NCBI GenBank assembly: GCA_004009845.1
Contig: RMBW01000348.1
Span: 1-11,336, forward strand
Source of the DNA: Davidsoniella eucalypti
Lineage: Eukaryota; Ascomycota; Sordariomycetes; Microascales; Ceratocystidaceae
DNA: 11,336 nt
Reading direction: 5' to 3'
Positions 1-8,156 of this stretch are shown here, in pieces. Numbering within the stretch: the stretch's first letter is position 1; each line of letters starts with the position of its first letter. Position numbers and translations under genes: made by a program. The notes below the pieces were generated by a model, which saw nothing but the letters and a program-made list of their open reading frames with translations, did no database searches and was not told where the DNA came from.

Positions 1-1
1 A

Positions 2-823
2 AATGCCTTGGGTCCTTACACTGAGGTTGCAGACTGGCGAAAGCTATGCGATCTACAGAGCCTTTGCTACGTTCGAAAACTGCCACTACGGAAACGAGTC
101 CTGATCTTTGTCGATAGCCAAGCTGCCATCCAAAGAGTACGGAAGCCTGGTATATTCACGAACCTCATAGAGAAGCTAAACCTGCAGGACCTCGACACCA
201 GTATAGAAATACACTGGTGCCCTGGACATGTAGGAATAGAAGGAAATGAGATAGTGGATAAGCTTGCAAAGGAGGCTCTTGAAAAAAGAGTATGCACCTC
301 TATCGCAACCACTGGGTATATCAAGAAAAAGATCAAAGAGAACATCTTCAACCTCTGGGACACACTAATCAACCGCGATATAGACAAACTTGGGAATCAC
401 TATCGGTCTCTTGGTAAGACAGGAGTGAGTGATCTGAAACCGATTGAGGGCGAGAAGAGGCTGACAACAGCCTACTATCAACTTCTAACGGGGAAGGGCG
501 CTTACCTGCCGTACCTAAAGACCATAGGCAAGGTATCGAGTAGCATGTGTCGTCATTGTCAGCTGGACATTGAAACTATTCAGCACTTGGTGTTGGACTG
601 TGATATGTGGCTTGAGCAAAGACAAGAGTTGAAAGACGTCTGCGATGGTGAGATAAAGATGGAAGATCTATTTAGTAAGGCGAAGCACCAGCAAGCCTTG
701 CTAGTATTTCTGAAAAAAACAGGAATAGGGGGGAGAAACTGGGGTCGAGTTGAGGAAGTGACCAACGATGGTGTTGCCGGTGAGGGTGAACCAGTCGCAC
801 TTCGTGATGATTTGTGGTGTTGA
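2..823 (+). pseudogene. LINE ORF2 C-terminus: RNase H domain and CCHC finger (partial)
   Basis: The frame is open from base 2 to the stop at 821-823 and has no start of its own; it is the end of a LINE ORF2. RNase H hallmarks are the catalytic Asp in VDSQAAI and the block WCPGHVGIEGNEIVDKLAKE, which holds the last Asp. Further on a Cys-X2-Cys-X8-His-X4-Cys finger (CRHCQLDIETIQHLVLDC) is typical of the LINE C-terminus. Near 30-90 the expected Glu helix is read better in the neighbouring frame (GES then YAIYRAF from base 39), so this copy seems to carry a compensating pair of small indels before VDSQ. RNase H would remove the RNA strand during target-primed reverse transcription. The first catalytic Asp lies outside the window. 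Confidence 0.75.
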
Positions 824-960
824 TAATTTTCTTTGTGTTTTTCCTTATGTTTTTTATGTTTTGTGTTATGTTTCTACTTGTTTTCTGTTATGTTTTTATT
901 GTTTTATTTGCTTTTATTTTACATCTTCATAGCTCTTTAGCTCCATAAGATTAATGAATT
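824..960 (+). other. LINE copy A 3' UTR
   Basis: A very T-rich stretch between the ORF2 stop and the A tail, with repeated TTTTATG/TTTGT-like words. No gene is seen. It is the expected position of the 3' UTR that the LINE RT recognises. Confidence 0.65.
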
Positions 961-981
961 AAAAAAAAAAAAAAAAAAAAA
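961..981 (+). repeat. Poly(A) tail of LINE copy A
   Basis: Twenty-one consecutive A residues at the end of the 3' UTR mark the 3' terminus of a retrotransposed copy. The uninterrupted run suggests a fairly recent insertion. Confidence 0.85.
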
Positions 982-1223
982 GGATCTGGCGGCCATTTTG
1001 ACCGCCGCCATCCAGGATACCTGCGCAGAGGTGATGCCGAAGGCCCGCATCTGCCCCCGGAGTAAGCCTTGGTGGAACGACGAACTCAAGCTATTGAGGA
1101 AGTCCTTCCTGAGGGCCGAACGACAATGGAAGAAGGATAAGATCTGTCTGACGGAGTACAAAGAAAAACGAAACAGGTATTTCCATGCCATTATCAAAAC
1201 CAAAGCTAACTATTTCAATTCTT
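982..1223 (+). mobile_element. Internal LINE ORF2 fragment (copy C), duplicate of 3488-3729
   Basis: These 242 bp match 3488-3729 with seven substitutions and no indel. They encode the ORF2 linker between endonuclease and RT (PWWNDELKLLRKSF... to ...KTKANYFNS). The homology starts exactly after the A tail of copy A and ends exactly where unrelated sequence leading into ORF1 begins. The simplest reading is a target LINE (copy C) hit by copy A on its left and copy B on its right. A 5' template switch of copy B is an alternative. All seven substitutions are synonymous. Confidence 0.75.
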
Positions 1224-1339
1224 CAACTCCTACACACTTTTCGACGAAGTGGCACCTTTCAACCATTTTCGCTCGAATTCATCTCAAAACACTTTTAAAA
1301 TACTCACCTCATCTCGACGAATCCATCAATACCATTTGC
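1224..1339 (+). other. LINE copy B putative 5' UTR
   Basis: About 116 bp lie between the end of the ORF2 duplicate and the first ATG of ORF1. The stretch is A/C/T-rich and G-poor, like an untranslated leader. It has no stop in the ORF1 frame, so copy C and ORF1 read as one open frame. No promoter motif is clear. Confidence 0.5.
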
Positions 1340-2677
1340 ATGATGGCGCAAGCCATGCGCGATGCGTTAAGGGCGATTGAAGCATCGCAAGACTGCGATA
1401 GCCCCCCTGTCACCCCCAACTTCTCAACTGACTCGATCAGCCTCGTGCCAACACACATGTACGATAGCGAAATGACCGACGAAAACAACAACACCATCAC
1501 CAAAAACAATAAAAACAAGCGCCGCATCGAGGAGATCGAGCTCCCAAGCTCTCCTCCGGTTGCGGCGAAAAAGCTGCACGAGGCGAAAGGCCTCGAACTG
1601 TCGCGTTGGGTCGGCCCTGATCCAAAACAATCCAAGATCGCTGCAAGTATCGCGATCGTCAAGCGTGAGATGGCATCATTAGTAACGCAAGACAGGATGT
1701 TTGAGTCGCTGCAGATTCTGATTGCAGAAGGTTTTGGGGAACTTGACTTACCAGACACTCCATCACCACCTCCAAAAGTCATCATCGCAGATGCATCAAA
1801 GGCCACGGTGGCCTCAGCAAAGGCATTGTACTCTGCCATAACGAAAACGCCAGTCACACCGCCACTCCAACCAGCGGTGCCAAAGAAATGTGACATTATT
1901 AACAACAACAACAAGAAGAAGAAGGCGGCGAAGAAGGCTACTTTATCTGCGCCTTCCAAGACGGCTTCAACACCGATCACCAACACCACTGACGCGCCTC
2001 GCGACGCGTCACTCGACAAAACAACACCAACAAACAAAGACGCGACAAACAAAGACGCGACAAAATCAAATCAGCCATCCACGCCTGGCGAACATAAAAA
2101 CACGACCAATGCCCCAACCTCAGTCGACTCTGATAAAGGTTGGCAACAAGTTAAACCGCGCAAACCAGCCCGCCCCTCTGTTCAGTCTACACAGAGCACC
2201 AACAAGCTTCTGCTTATCGGTGGTGGCAAGATTCCCTCTCCCAAGCACATCCGTGACTTGGTTAACTGTGATGGAGCGATGAAGGCCATTGAGGTGAGGT
2301 TGACCTCGAAAAACAACATCAGCATCACATGCAGCAGCGCCTCCGCGAAGGCCAGCCTCCTCAAGACGAAGGACAGCTGGCTGGCACGCCTCCGGCCTTT
2401 GGGCTGGAAGGACTGCATCGAGCCTGAGAACTGGCAACGTCTCGTGATGCACGGTATGCGTCTTGACGAGATCGACAACTTTGCTGAAGAGTTTTACGAC
2501 AGCAATGGCATTGAGGCCCTCCCGAGAGTGCGCCTCCTACGCAAGCCTCGCCCAGGACAGACGGTAGGATCCGTCGTGTTTACTGTCCTAAACCAGGCAA
2601 GTGCGTCTGTTTGTCTCAACAAGCAGATGTTCTTTGCCGCGCAAAAAGTCAAGATTGTTAAGTATTTTTATGATTAG
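1340..2677 (+). CDS. LINE ORF1 (gag-like RNA-binding protein)
   Basis: This is an open frame of 445 residues starting at the tandem ATG ATG (MMAQAMRDAL). The frame is open farther upstream to 998, but that part belongs to the inserted ORF2 fragment, so the ATG at 1340 is preferred. ORF1 proteins of LINEs coat the RNA and carry it to the target. Visible parts: an acidic, Ser/Pro/Thr-rich N-terminal third, a Lys/Ala/Thr-rich low-complexity middle with an Asn4-Lys4 run, a tandem TNKDA repeat near 2031-2060, then a folded-looking C-terminal third from about TNKLLLIGGGK, including NWQRLVMHGMRLDEI. No CCHC zinc knuckle is seen, although many related ORF1 proteins have one. The end overlaps the ORF2 start by 8 nt. 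I recognise it by position and composition only, so the function is inferred. Confidence 0.65.
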   Translation: MMAQAMRDALRAIEASQDCDSPPVTPNFSTDSISLVPTHMYDSEMTDENNNTITKNNKNKRRIEEIELPSSPPVAAKKLHEAKGLELSRWVGPDPKQSKIAASIAIVKREMASLVTQDRMFESLQILIAEGFGELDLPDTPSPPPKVIIADASKATVASAKALYSAITKTPVTPPLQPAVPKKCDIINNNNKKKKAAKKATLSAPSKTASTPITNTTDAPRDASLDKTTPTNKDATNKDATKSNQPSTPGEHKNTTNAPTSVDSDKGWQQVKPRKPARPSVQSTQSTNKLLLIGGGKIPSPKHIRDLVNCDGAMKAIEVRLTSKNNISITCSSASAKASLLKTKDSWLARLRPLGWKDCIEPENWQRLVMHGMRLDEIDNFAEEFYDSNGIEALPRVRLLRKPRPGQTVGSVVFTVLNQASASVCLNKQMFFAAQKVKIVKYFYD

Positions 2678-4031
2678 AAAACTCACGATCTTTCAGCATA
2701 ACCAGGGAAAGCGTAAAGGCATTTTGGACCATCTCTTTGAATTAGCGATAAGGCAGAGAGTTGAGATATTGTGCATTCAGGAACCCTGGGTATGGCAAAA
2801 AGAAGGCAAATGGATTTTCCAGGACCACCAAAACTTTCACACCGTCAAACCATCGTTATCTTTGCTAACAAGACCAAGAGTCGTGACCTATATCCAAAAG
2901 GACATTGACTTCACAATAGAAAAGCCTCTCGACATCGCAAGCAGCGACTTTCAATGCATAAGACTTCATATCGACGCGCAACCATTATTGGTCAACCTCT
3001 ACAACCATCCGACCCAGCCCCTTTTACCGCACCCGCTTGTCCAGCAATGGCAGGTTGGGAATGGCATCATCGTCGGGGACTTCAACACTCATCATCCATG
3101 GTGGTCTGTGAACTGTGAGCAATCGCAGCATGCAGATGAAGTCGTTGGTTGGTTGCAGAGGAACAATGCTGACTTGGTAGTGGATCCCGAGAATGCTCTG
3201 GTCAACAGAGGCACTTTCTTCACCACCGGTCGCAGAAAACATCAATCATCGATCTCGCCTTCCTCACTGGGCAGATGAAGCAAACGAAAACTAGTTGGAC
3301 GTGTGAAGGTCTCCATGGTTCGGATCACCAGTGCATTAAGTTGCAGTTCCACGACGCCCGAAATAACAAAAAAGAGGAGGAAAAGGTGGTATACAATTTG
3401 AAGAAAACTGACTGGCAACAGTTCAGAGACAGCCTCAAAAAAAAAGAGGCACTAGTGTTAGAAAATCTCAAAAAAAGATACTCGACCGGATTTGGCGGCC
3501 ATTTTGACCGCCGCCATCCAGGATACCTGCGCAGAGGTGATGCCGAAGGCTCGCATCTGCCCCCGAAGTAAGCCTTGGTGGAACGACGAACTCAAGCTAT
3601 TGAGGAAGTCGTTTCTCAGAGCCGAACGACAATGGAAGAAGGATAAGATCTGTCTGACGGAGTACAAAGAAAAACGAAACAGGTATTTCCATGCCATTAT
3701 CAAAACCAAAGCTAACTATTTCAATTCTTTCTTAGAACAAGCAACCGGCGACGAAGTCTTCACTGCTATGAGATACACGAAACCCATAACCGACTCGTAT
3801 ATACAACCACTCGAGGAAAATGGTGTCAAGGCGGAGTCTTTCGACGACAAAGCTAAGATGCTACTGAATCTTGTGGGCGGCGAAAAAGGTGAGTCCCTTG
3901 AGGACGAAGACACTCTACCCATCCCACATCACGAGAACTCGAAATGGCCTTGGCCTAACCTCTCTACCATTGAGATTGAAAGAGCTATCATGACCTCAAA
4001 CCCTAAGAAGTCTGCTGGACCAGATGGGATT
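2670..4031 (+). pseudogene. LINE ORF2, N-terminal part: APE endonuclease and RT start (frameshifted, cut by LTR element)
   Basis: ORF2 opens at the ATG at 2670 (MIRKLTIFQHNQGKRKG). The APE-type endonuclease that nicks the target shows its hallmarks in order: Asn in FQHN, Glu in ILCIQEPW, the GIIVGDFNTHHPWW block, IIDLAF, and GSDH (3317-3328). The frame moves twice: a -1 type change at the A4 run 3236-3239, just before IIDLAF, and a restoring change near the A7 run 3470-3476. After that the frame is clean through the linker to the RT block KKSAGPDGI, where the gypsy insertion places a stop. The protein would nick DNA and prime reverse transcription. This copy is not functional as it stands; the two homopolymer shifts could be real decay or base-calling errors. 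Confidence 0.75.
4027..4031. repeat. Target site duplication, left copy (GGATT)
   Basis: GGATT stands directly before the left LTR and again directly after the right LTR (10452-10456). A 5-bp duplication is normal for Ty3/gypsy integrases. It fixes both ends of the element and shows the insertion hit the RT codons for Gly-Ile of LINE copy B. Confidence 0.93.
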
Positions 4032-4212
4032 TGAGACGATATACGAGGAGTTGCGATGAAAACTGGTCGTAAAAGAATAGTTCGATTGAGACCGATGAAG
4101 GAGAAAGAGAAACTAAGACTAATAATCGGCGGGAATAGGTCCCTACTTATAGCCGATTCTAGTACTGACAAGGAATGCCTTGGCTAACCTTACTAGGCCT
4201 TAGTCTCTTACA
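4032..4212 (-). repeat. 3' LTR of the Ty3/gypsy element
   Basis: 181 bp, identical to 10271-10451. In element orientation it begins TGTAAGAGAC and ends CGTCTCA. It contains the same TATA-like box (4144-4151) and the copy of the RNA 5'-end sequence (4086-4096). In this position it would supply the 3' end of the transcript. Confidence 0.95.
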
Positions 4213-4216
4213 ATAG

Positions 4217-4227
4217 TCTCCCCCCCC
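4217..4227 (-). other. Polypurine tract (plus-strand primer)
   Basis: In element orientation the run GGGGGGGGAGA ends four bases (CTAT) before the 3' LTR. A purine run next to the 3' LTR is the usual RNase H-resistant primer for plus-strand DNA. The 4-nt gap is slightly unusual but tolerated in some elements. Confidence 0.7.
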
Positions 4228-4335
4228 ATCGGCAGAAAAATTACACTAATTTTACGTCTAAACATACAAAAACACCCCTGTAGCATGGTGTATACAAACT
4301 TAAAACCGTATAGTACCTTGGTACTCGATATCCAA

Positions 4336-4371
4336 AAACAGAAATAACTCCAGAAACAGAAATAACTCCAA
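4336..4371. repeat. Tandem 18-bp direct repeat, two copies
   Basis: The core AAACAGAAATAACTCC occurs twice at an 18-bp period inside the gypsy 3' untranslated region. The two copies differ at the last base. No function is evident. Confidence 0.75.
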
Positions 4372-4446
4372 AATAGGTCAGCAATCTTTATCCTGCAGAC
4401 GCTCAGGTGTGCAGGTGACCAAGGTGGTGCAGCTAATATTGCTGCC

Positions 4447-7400
4447 TTAGCCTACCATCAGTGGACTGCGTGTGTCCATACTCGTACCATGGTTCTTTTC
4501 GGGGCCATCCTCTGGTAGCAACCAGGCAGTGTAAAGGGATTGGAGGGTCACGTTCCAATTCTTTTTCGTCTTCTCCGTGAAGACCAACCATGCTGCAGTG
4601 TCCTTCACGTGTTCCAATGGTTCCCAGGTAGCATCTTGGTAACCTTTCCATTTGACCAGGGCTTGCGTGTGTCCATGGCGGGTACGTTGCTTGACGATTG
4701 CTTCCACTCTGTACTCGCCTGTTTCCACAGAGTCGTCTTCCCGTGCTTCCCTAGCCGTGATAGCCGCGGGCTCATCATCAGGTACTTCCTGCGAGGGTAA
4801 GGGGTTGTTGGGAGCTCGGCGGATTAGGCTTACGTGGAAAACAGGGTGGATGCCTGTAGGCACGTTCAATCGTACGTTGTGGGTACCTGTAACCTCTAGG
4901 ACTGTGTACAGTCTGGCCAACCAGTCTAACTTCTTGGACGGTCTCTCCGTGGTCAGGTTCTTCGTGTTGAGATAGACCTTATCTCCCACTCTGAAGCTCT
5001 CAGATGGTTGACGGAGACGGTTGGCGCTGGTTTCCTGGTGTTCCTGGGTGGCGGCCATAGCTACGATCGCGAATTGGGTTGCGTCGCTTAGTTTGGTCAA
5101 CCATTCCTGGGCACCACAGACAGGAGACTTGTCGGAGGCAGGGGGACCTTGTACAGATGGTTCAATAATGTCGACGTTAAACCCGTGGGTCATGAAGAAC
5201 GGTGAGAGACCCGTAGCGGAAGAGATCCTGTTGTTCAAGGCGAGTTGTGCTTGAGGCAGCAAGGAGGCCCAGTCGTCCTGAGCGAAGGAACAGAAATTGC
5301 GAAGGTACGTTTCAATCTCCTGATTACTGCGTTCTTGGCTGCCATCCGTCTGAGGATGGAACGCTGTGGACAGGCGACGCTGGATCCCAAAGCGACGGCA
5401 TACTTCGCCCCAAAATAACTGCGCAAATTGAGGCCCTCTATCGGAGACGATGGCAAGGGGGAAACCGTGGTGAGAAAAGACGTGGATCAGCAGGGCTTCG
5501 GCGGTGGCTTGTGCGGTGATAGCCTTCATAGGAATCAGAATCTGTGATTTAGACAGACGATCAGTGACCCCTAGAATGGAGGTGCAACCAGCAGAAGGGG
5601 GTAACGGGCCGATAAAGTCCATAGCCAATTCAGACCAAGGTCTGGATGGTACTGGTAGGGGTTTCAGCAGGCCGCGCTTCTGCTCTCGCCAAATCTTGCT
5701 TTTTCCGCAAGACGAGCAATTCGATACGAACTGACGGACATCGTTGGTCAGACCAGGCCAGGCATATTCGCGCGACACTAAGTCACGGGTGATTGCTCTG
5801 CCGGGGTGGCCTGCGAGGGTAGAGTCGTGAATTTGCTGGATGATTCTGGTCCTCAGGGGTTCGTGGTGAGGGACCCAAAGTCTATCACGCCAGCGTAGTC
5901 TACCTTCAGAGTCTAGCTTGCACTCGCTCATTTGCCATTGCAAACCCCAGTCGGCTGGGAATGAGCGAGCTCCTTCTCGTACTAGTTTACGAGCTAACCA
6001 CCAACGGTTGCATTGGGTCAGAGCTTGGTTCCATAGGCTAGTCATCTCGGGGTCCGCGAAGGGGGAGGTCACAGCTTCCTTAGTCGCCTTGTCGTCAGTC
6101 GGCGCGTCCTTGTCAGGCTCCTGGGCCCAAACTGCGCCGATTACCACCAGGTCGTTGCTTGACTCACTCTTCTCGAGGAGTTGGTGGAAGCGACTAGCCA
6201 GCCTGTCGTCACTTTCGTTGGCTGGCATATCCTGGTCCCTTCTAGACAGGGCGTCTGGCACAACTTGCTCAGTACCTGGGCGGTGGCGTAGGCAGAAACT
6301 AAAGTCCGAAAGCTCATATCCCCAGCGGCGCTGTCTCTCAGCCAACGTTCTCTTGGTCTGAAAGTATTCCAAGTTCCGGTGGTCGGTCCACACCACGAAG
6401 TCAACCCCTAGGAGGAAATGGCGCCATTCTCGAATGGACCAGTAGATAGCCAACATCTCCTTATCATGAATGGGGTAATTGGCTTCGGGGGGTGTAAGCT
6501 TGCGTGAGAGAAAAGCAATGGGGTGCATGAGACCATCGTCTCCTCGCTGAGACAACTCTGCTCCCAGGGCGTAACCGGAAGAGTCTGCGGTCAATACCGT
6601 TTCTCTCAGCGGGTCAAAGGGGGTCAGAACAGGGGGAGTGAGGAAGGCTCTCTTAACCTCGGCGAAAGCGTGCGCACATGCGTCAGACCAAACAAAGGGG
6701 GTATCCTTCTTGGTTAACCCTACCATCGGCGCTATCATTTCAGACAGTCGAGGTACAAAGTCTCGATAGAAGTTGACAAAGCCGATGAATCCACGTAGAC
6801 CTTTCAAAGTTGTGGGAGAATTCCAGTTGCGGATCGCAAGGGTTTTCTCAGGGTCTGCCTTGATGCCAATACCTGGGCCAACAATGAAGCCGAGGAACTT
6901 GATTTCCTTAGCTAGGAACTGGCACTTGCGGAGGTCGAGTTGTAGGCCGGCGAGATCGAGCGCGTGGACAATTTCGAGCACTAACTTCCTGTGCTCTTCC
7001 TCAGTACCACTGGAGTAGATGTCCACATCGTCAATGTAGGCGCTGCAGCTGATGCCTAGCCATTTCCGAAGGACCGAATTGATGTAACGCTGGAACGCAG
7101 CAGGGGCATTAGTCAAACCGAAAGGGATAACGTTCCATTCAAAGGCCCCTAGGGGAGTCCGAAATGCGGTTAACTCCTCGTAGCCAGGGGCGATACGAAT
7201 GCGATGGAAGGCAGCAATGACATCGACCTTGGACACCCACTTGGCTTCCGAAATTTGCCGAAGGGTGTCGTGGATAAGGGGTAAGGGGTATGAGTCCTTT
7301 TTGGAAATAGCGTTGACTGCGCGGTAGTCTACGCAGAAACGAATTCCACCTCCAGGTTTCTTTACAAATAGCACTGGAGAGCCCACTTCAGACTTTGTGT

Positions 7401-7905
7401 CCTTTATCCATCTTGTAGACAACAGTTCGGTCAATGTCTTCTGCATTACCAATAGTTCTGCGCGAGACAGCGGATACAACGATTGTACAGGTAATGTCTT
7501 CCCTTCCAGCAGCTCGATTTTCAAGTCTACTCCAGGCCGGTGTGGCGGGAGGTCCTTCGAGGCTTTGGCTTCGAACGCAGAGGCAACAGGTCTTAACCAT
7601 TCTGGGAGGGGTGGTCTTTCCAGTTCTTTCTGTTCCAACGCTCTGTTAACATCTTCTAGTGTGATGCGGTAAACAGCAGTGTCGTCGTTGTCGCAGAGTT
7701 TGTGGAATTCCTCGGGTGTTAACTCCTCAGCTGTAGTAACTTCAATCTGTCCCGAACGAGGGTGCAGGTGTACATCGTGGTTGATGAGCCAGCGTTGACC
7801 GAGTATCAGGTCTTCGGTTTGGCCGGGGACGACGTAGGCCCAAATGTCCTCGTGGTGGTCAGGTAGATGTAGCGTGAACTGTGCTATCTGGGTGATGACC
7901 GGGGG
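4447..7905 (-). CDS. pol: Pol: protease C-terminus, reverse transcriptase, RNase H, integrase, chromodomain
   Basis: This frame is open for over 1,100 codons; it has no proper start and is made as part of a polyprotein. The first part is the protease C-terminal half (DLILGQRW at 7812-7789). Counting from the codon at 7638: RT about 30-250, with KVDV (Asp139) and YIDD (201-204); RNase H about 345-465, with Asp352, Glu394, Asp419, Asp462; integrase zinc finger His604, His611, Cys641, Cys644; catalytic core Asp674, Asp733, Glu769 with exactly 35 residues between the last two; a degenerate GPY/F region near 904-915; chromodomain about 975-1015 (Tyr976, Trp997, Tyr1000). All catalytic residues are present. 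It copies the RNA to DNA and integrates it. The 5' border is set at the frame change in the G5 run 7901-7905. Confidence 0.93.
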   Translation of the reverse strand, partial: PPVITQIAQFTLHLPDHHEDIWAYVVPGQTEDLILGQRWLINHDVHLHPRSGQIEVTTAEELTPEEFHKLCDNDDTAVYRITLEDVNRALEQKELERPPLPEWLRPVASAFEAKASKDLPPHRPGVDLKIELLEGKTLPVQSLYPLSRAELLVMQKTLTELLSTRWIKDTKSEVGSPVLFVKKPGGGIRFCVDYRAVNAISKKDSYPLPLIHDTLRQISEAKWVSKVDVIAAFHRIRIAPGYEELTAFRTPLGAFEWNVIPFGLTNAPAAFQRYINSVLRKWLGISCSAYIDDVDIYSSGTEEEHRKLVLEIVHALDLAGLQLDLRKCQFLAKEIKFLGFIVGPGIGIKADPEKTLAIRNWNSPTTLKGLRGFIGFVNFYRDFVPRLSEMIAPMVGLTKKDTPFVWSDACAHAFAEVKRAFLTPPVLTPFDPLRETVLTADSSGYALGAELSQRGDDGLMHPIAFLSRKLTPPEANYPIHDKEMLAIYWSIREWRHFLLGVDFVVWTDHRNLEYFQTKRTLAERQRRWGYELSDFSFCLRHRPGTEQVVPDALSRRDQDMPANESDDRLASRFHQLLEKSESSNDLVVIGAVWAQEPDKDAPTDDKATKEAVTSPFADPEMTSLWNQALTQCNRWWLARKLVREGARSFPADWGLQWQMSECKLDSEGRLRWRDRLWVPHHEPLRTRIIQQIHDSTLAGHPGRAITRDLVSREYAWPGLTNDVRQFVSNCSSCGKSKIWREQKRGLLKPLPVPSRPWSELAMDFIGPLPPSAGCTSILGVTDRLSKSQILIPMKAITAQATAEALLIHVFSHHGFPLAIVSDRGPQFAQLFWGEVCRRFGIQRRLSTAFHPQTDGSQERSNQEIETYLRNFCSFAQDDWASLLPQAQLALNNRISSATGLSPFFMTHGFNVDIIEPSVQGPPASDKSPVCGAQEWLTKLSDATQFAIVAMAATQEHQETSANRLRQPSESFRVGDKVYLNTKNLTTERPSKKLDWLARLYTVLEVTGTHNVRLNVPTGIHPVFHVSLIRRAPNNPLPSQEVPDDEPAAITAREAREDDSVETGEYRVEAIVKQRTRHGHTQALVKWKGYQDATWEPLEHVKDTAAWLVFTEKTKKNWNVTLQSLYTAWLLPEDGPEKNHGTSMDTRSPLMVG

Positions 7906-8150
7906 TCGGACTGGGAGGAGGCGAGGGAGACCTTGCGAGGCTCGATAGGCTGGTTCTGGGTAGCGTAGGGGAGTAGGCGCGGAGGGACGACGGCGAGGCA
8001 GAGGCAGCCACTGTCGACGAGAGCTTTAGTCGAAAGTTCATTAATAGACAAATCTAAGTATAAACCTTTAGCTCCCATCTGAGTTCTAACTATCTCTTCC
8101 CCTATCTTCGTATCCTCCTTGTCAGGGCGCGACTTGTCCTGACTTCCTAA
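7884..8150 (-). pseudogene. Retropepsin-like protease, N-terminal part, in the -1 frame to gag
   Basis: The frame is -1 relative to gag and overlaps its end (open from 8183). It carries STKALVDSGC, with the aspartic protease active site DSG at 8015-8007, and then stops at 7886-7884. The rest of the protease (VITQIAQFTL to DLILG) lies in the next frame, that of pol. The change falls most likely at the G5 run 7901-7905 (C5 in element orientation), between the two halves of one small domain. A programmed shift inside a domain would be odd, so a 1-base deletion or a sequence error is more likely. The protease would cut Gag and Pol into mature proteins. Confidence 0.75.
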
Positions 8151-8156
8151 AAATCC
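8121..8156 (-). promoter_or_regulatory. Candidate -1 ribosomal frameshift signal at the gag stop
   Basis: In element orientation the phased heptamer G GAT TTT (8156-8150) directly precedes the gag stop TAG (8149-8147). Six bases after the heptamer a perfect 6-bp stem GTCAGG / CCTGAC (8143-8138 with 8126-8121) closes an 11-nt loop. A -1 slip here leads straight into the protease frame. The heptamer resembles the retroviral G GAU UUA class, and the spacing fits known -1 signals. Confidence 0.6.

Larger units (their letters stand above)
1..981 (+). mobile_element. 3' end of a Tad1/I-like LINE (copy A)
   Basis: The left edge holds the 3' part of a non-LTR retrotransposon: the end of ORF2 (RNase H plus a CCHC finger), a T-rich 3' UTR and a pure A tail at 961-981. 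The tail abuts sequence identical in kind to the middle of a LINE ORF2, so this copy seems to have landed in another copy of the same or a related family. The 5' end and its target duplication lie outside the window. RNase H after RT is typical of the I and Tad1 groups; the Tad1 assignment is an inference from the fungal look of the window. Confidence 0.8.
1224..4031 (+). mobile_element. LINE copy B, 5' part (5' UTR, ORF1, ORF2 endonuclease and RT start)
   Basis: From 1224 the sequence departs from the ORF2 duplicate and runs through a short leader into ORF1 and then ORF2. The copy is cut at 4031 by the Ty3/gypsy insertion and resumes at 10452. The order ORF1, APE endonuclease, RT is standard for LINEs of the I/Tad1 type. 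The true 5' boundary is not proven, because its target duplication partner lies beyond the window. Confidence 0.75.
4213..4446 (-). other. Untranslated region between pol stop and 3' LTR
   Basis: There is no open frame of note between the pol stop and the LTR. It holds the polypurine tract and an 18-bp direct repeat in two nearly perfect tandem copies (4336-4353 and 4354-4371, core AAACAGAAATAACTCC). Nothing else is recognised. Confidence 0.6.

Noticed and set aside
1898..1935. AAC/AAG microsatellite as a separate element
   Set aside because: It is an in-frame Asn/Lys low-complexity segment of ORF1, not an independent feature.
1309..2052. 247-codon minus-strand frame opposite ORF1
   Set aside because: It is a shadow of the codon-biased ORF1; its translation is low complexity and shows no known domain.
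7397..7672. Plus-strand frames within the pol region
   Set aside because: They are antisense to RT and protease coding sequence, short, and without recognisable domains.
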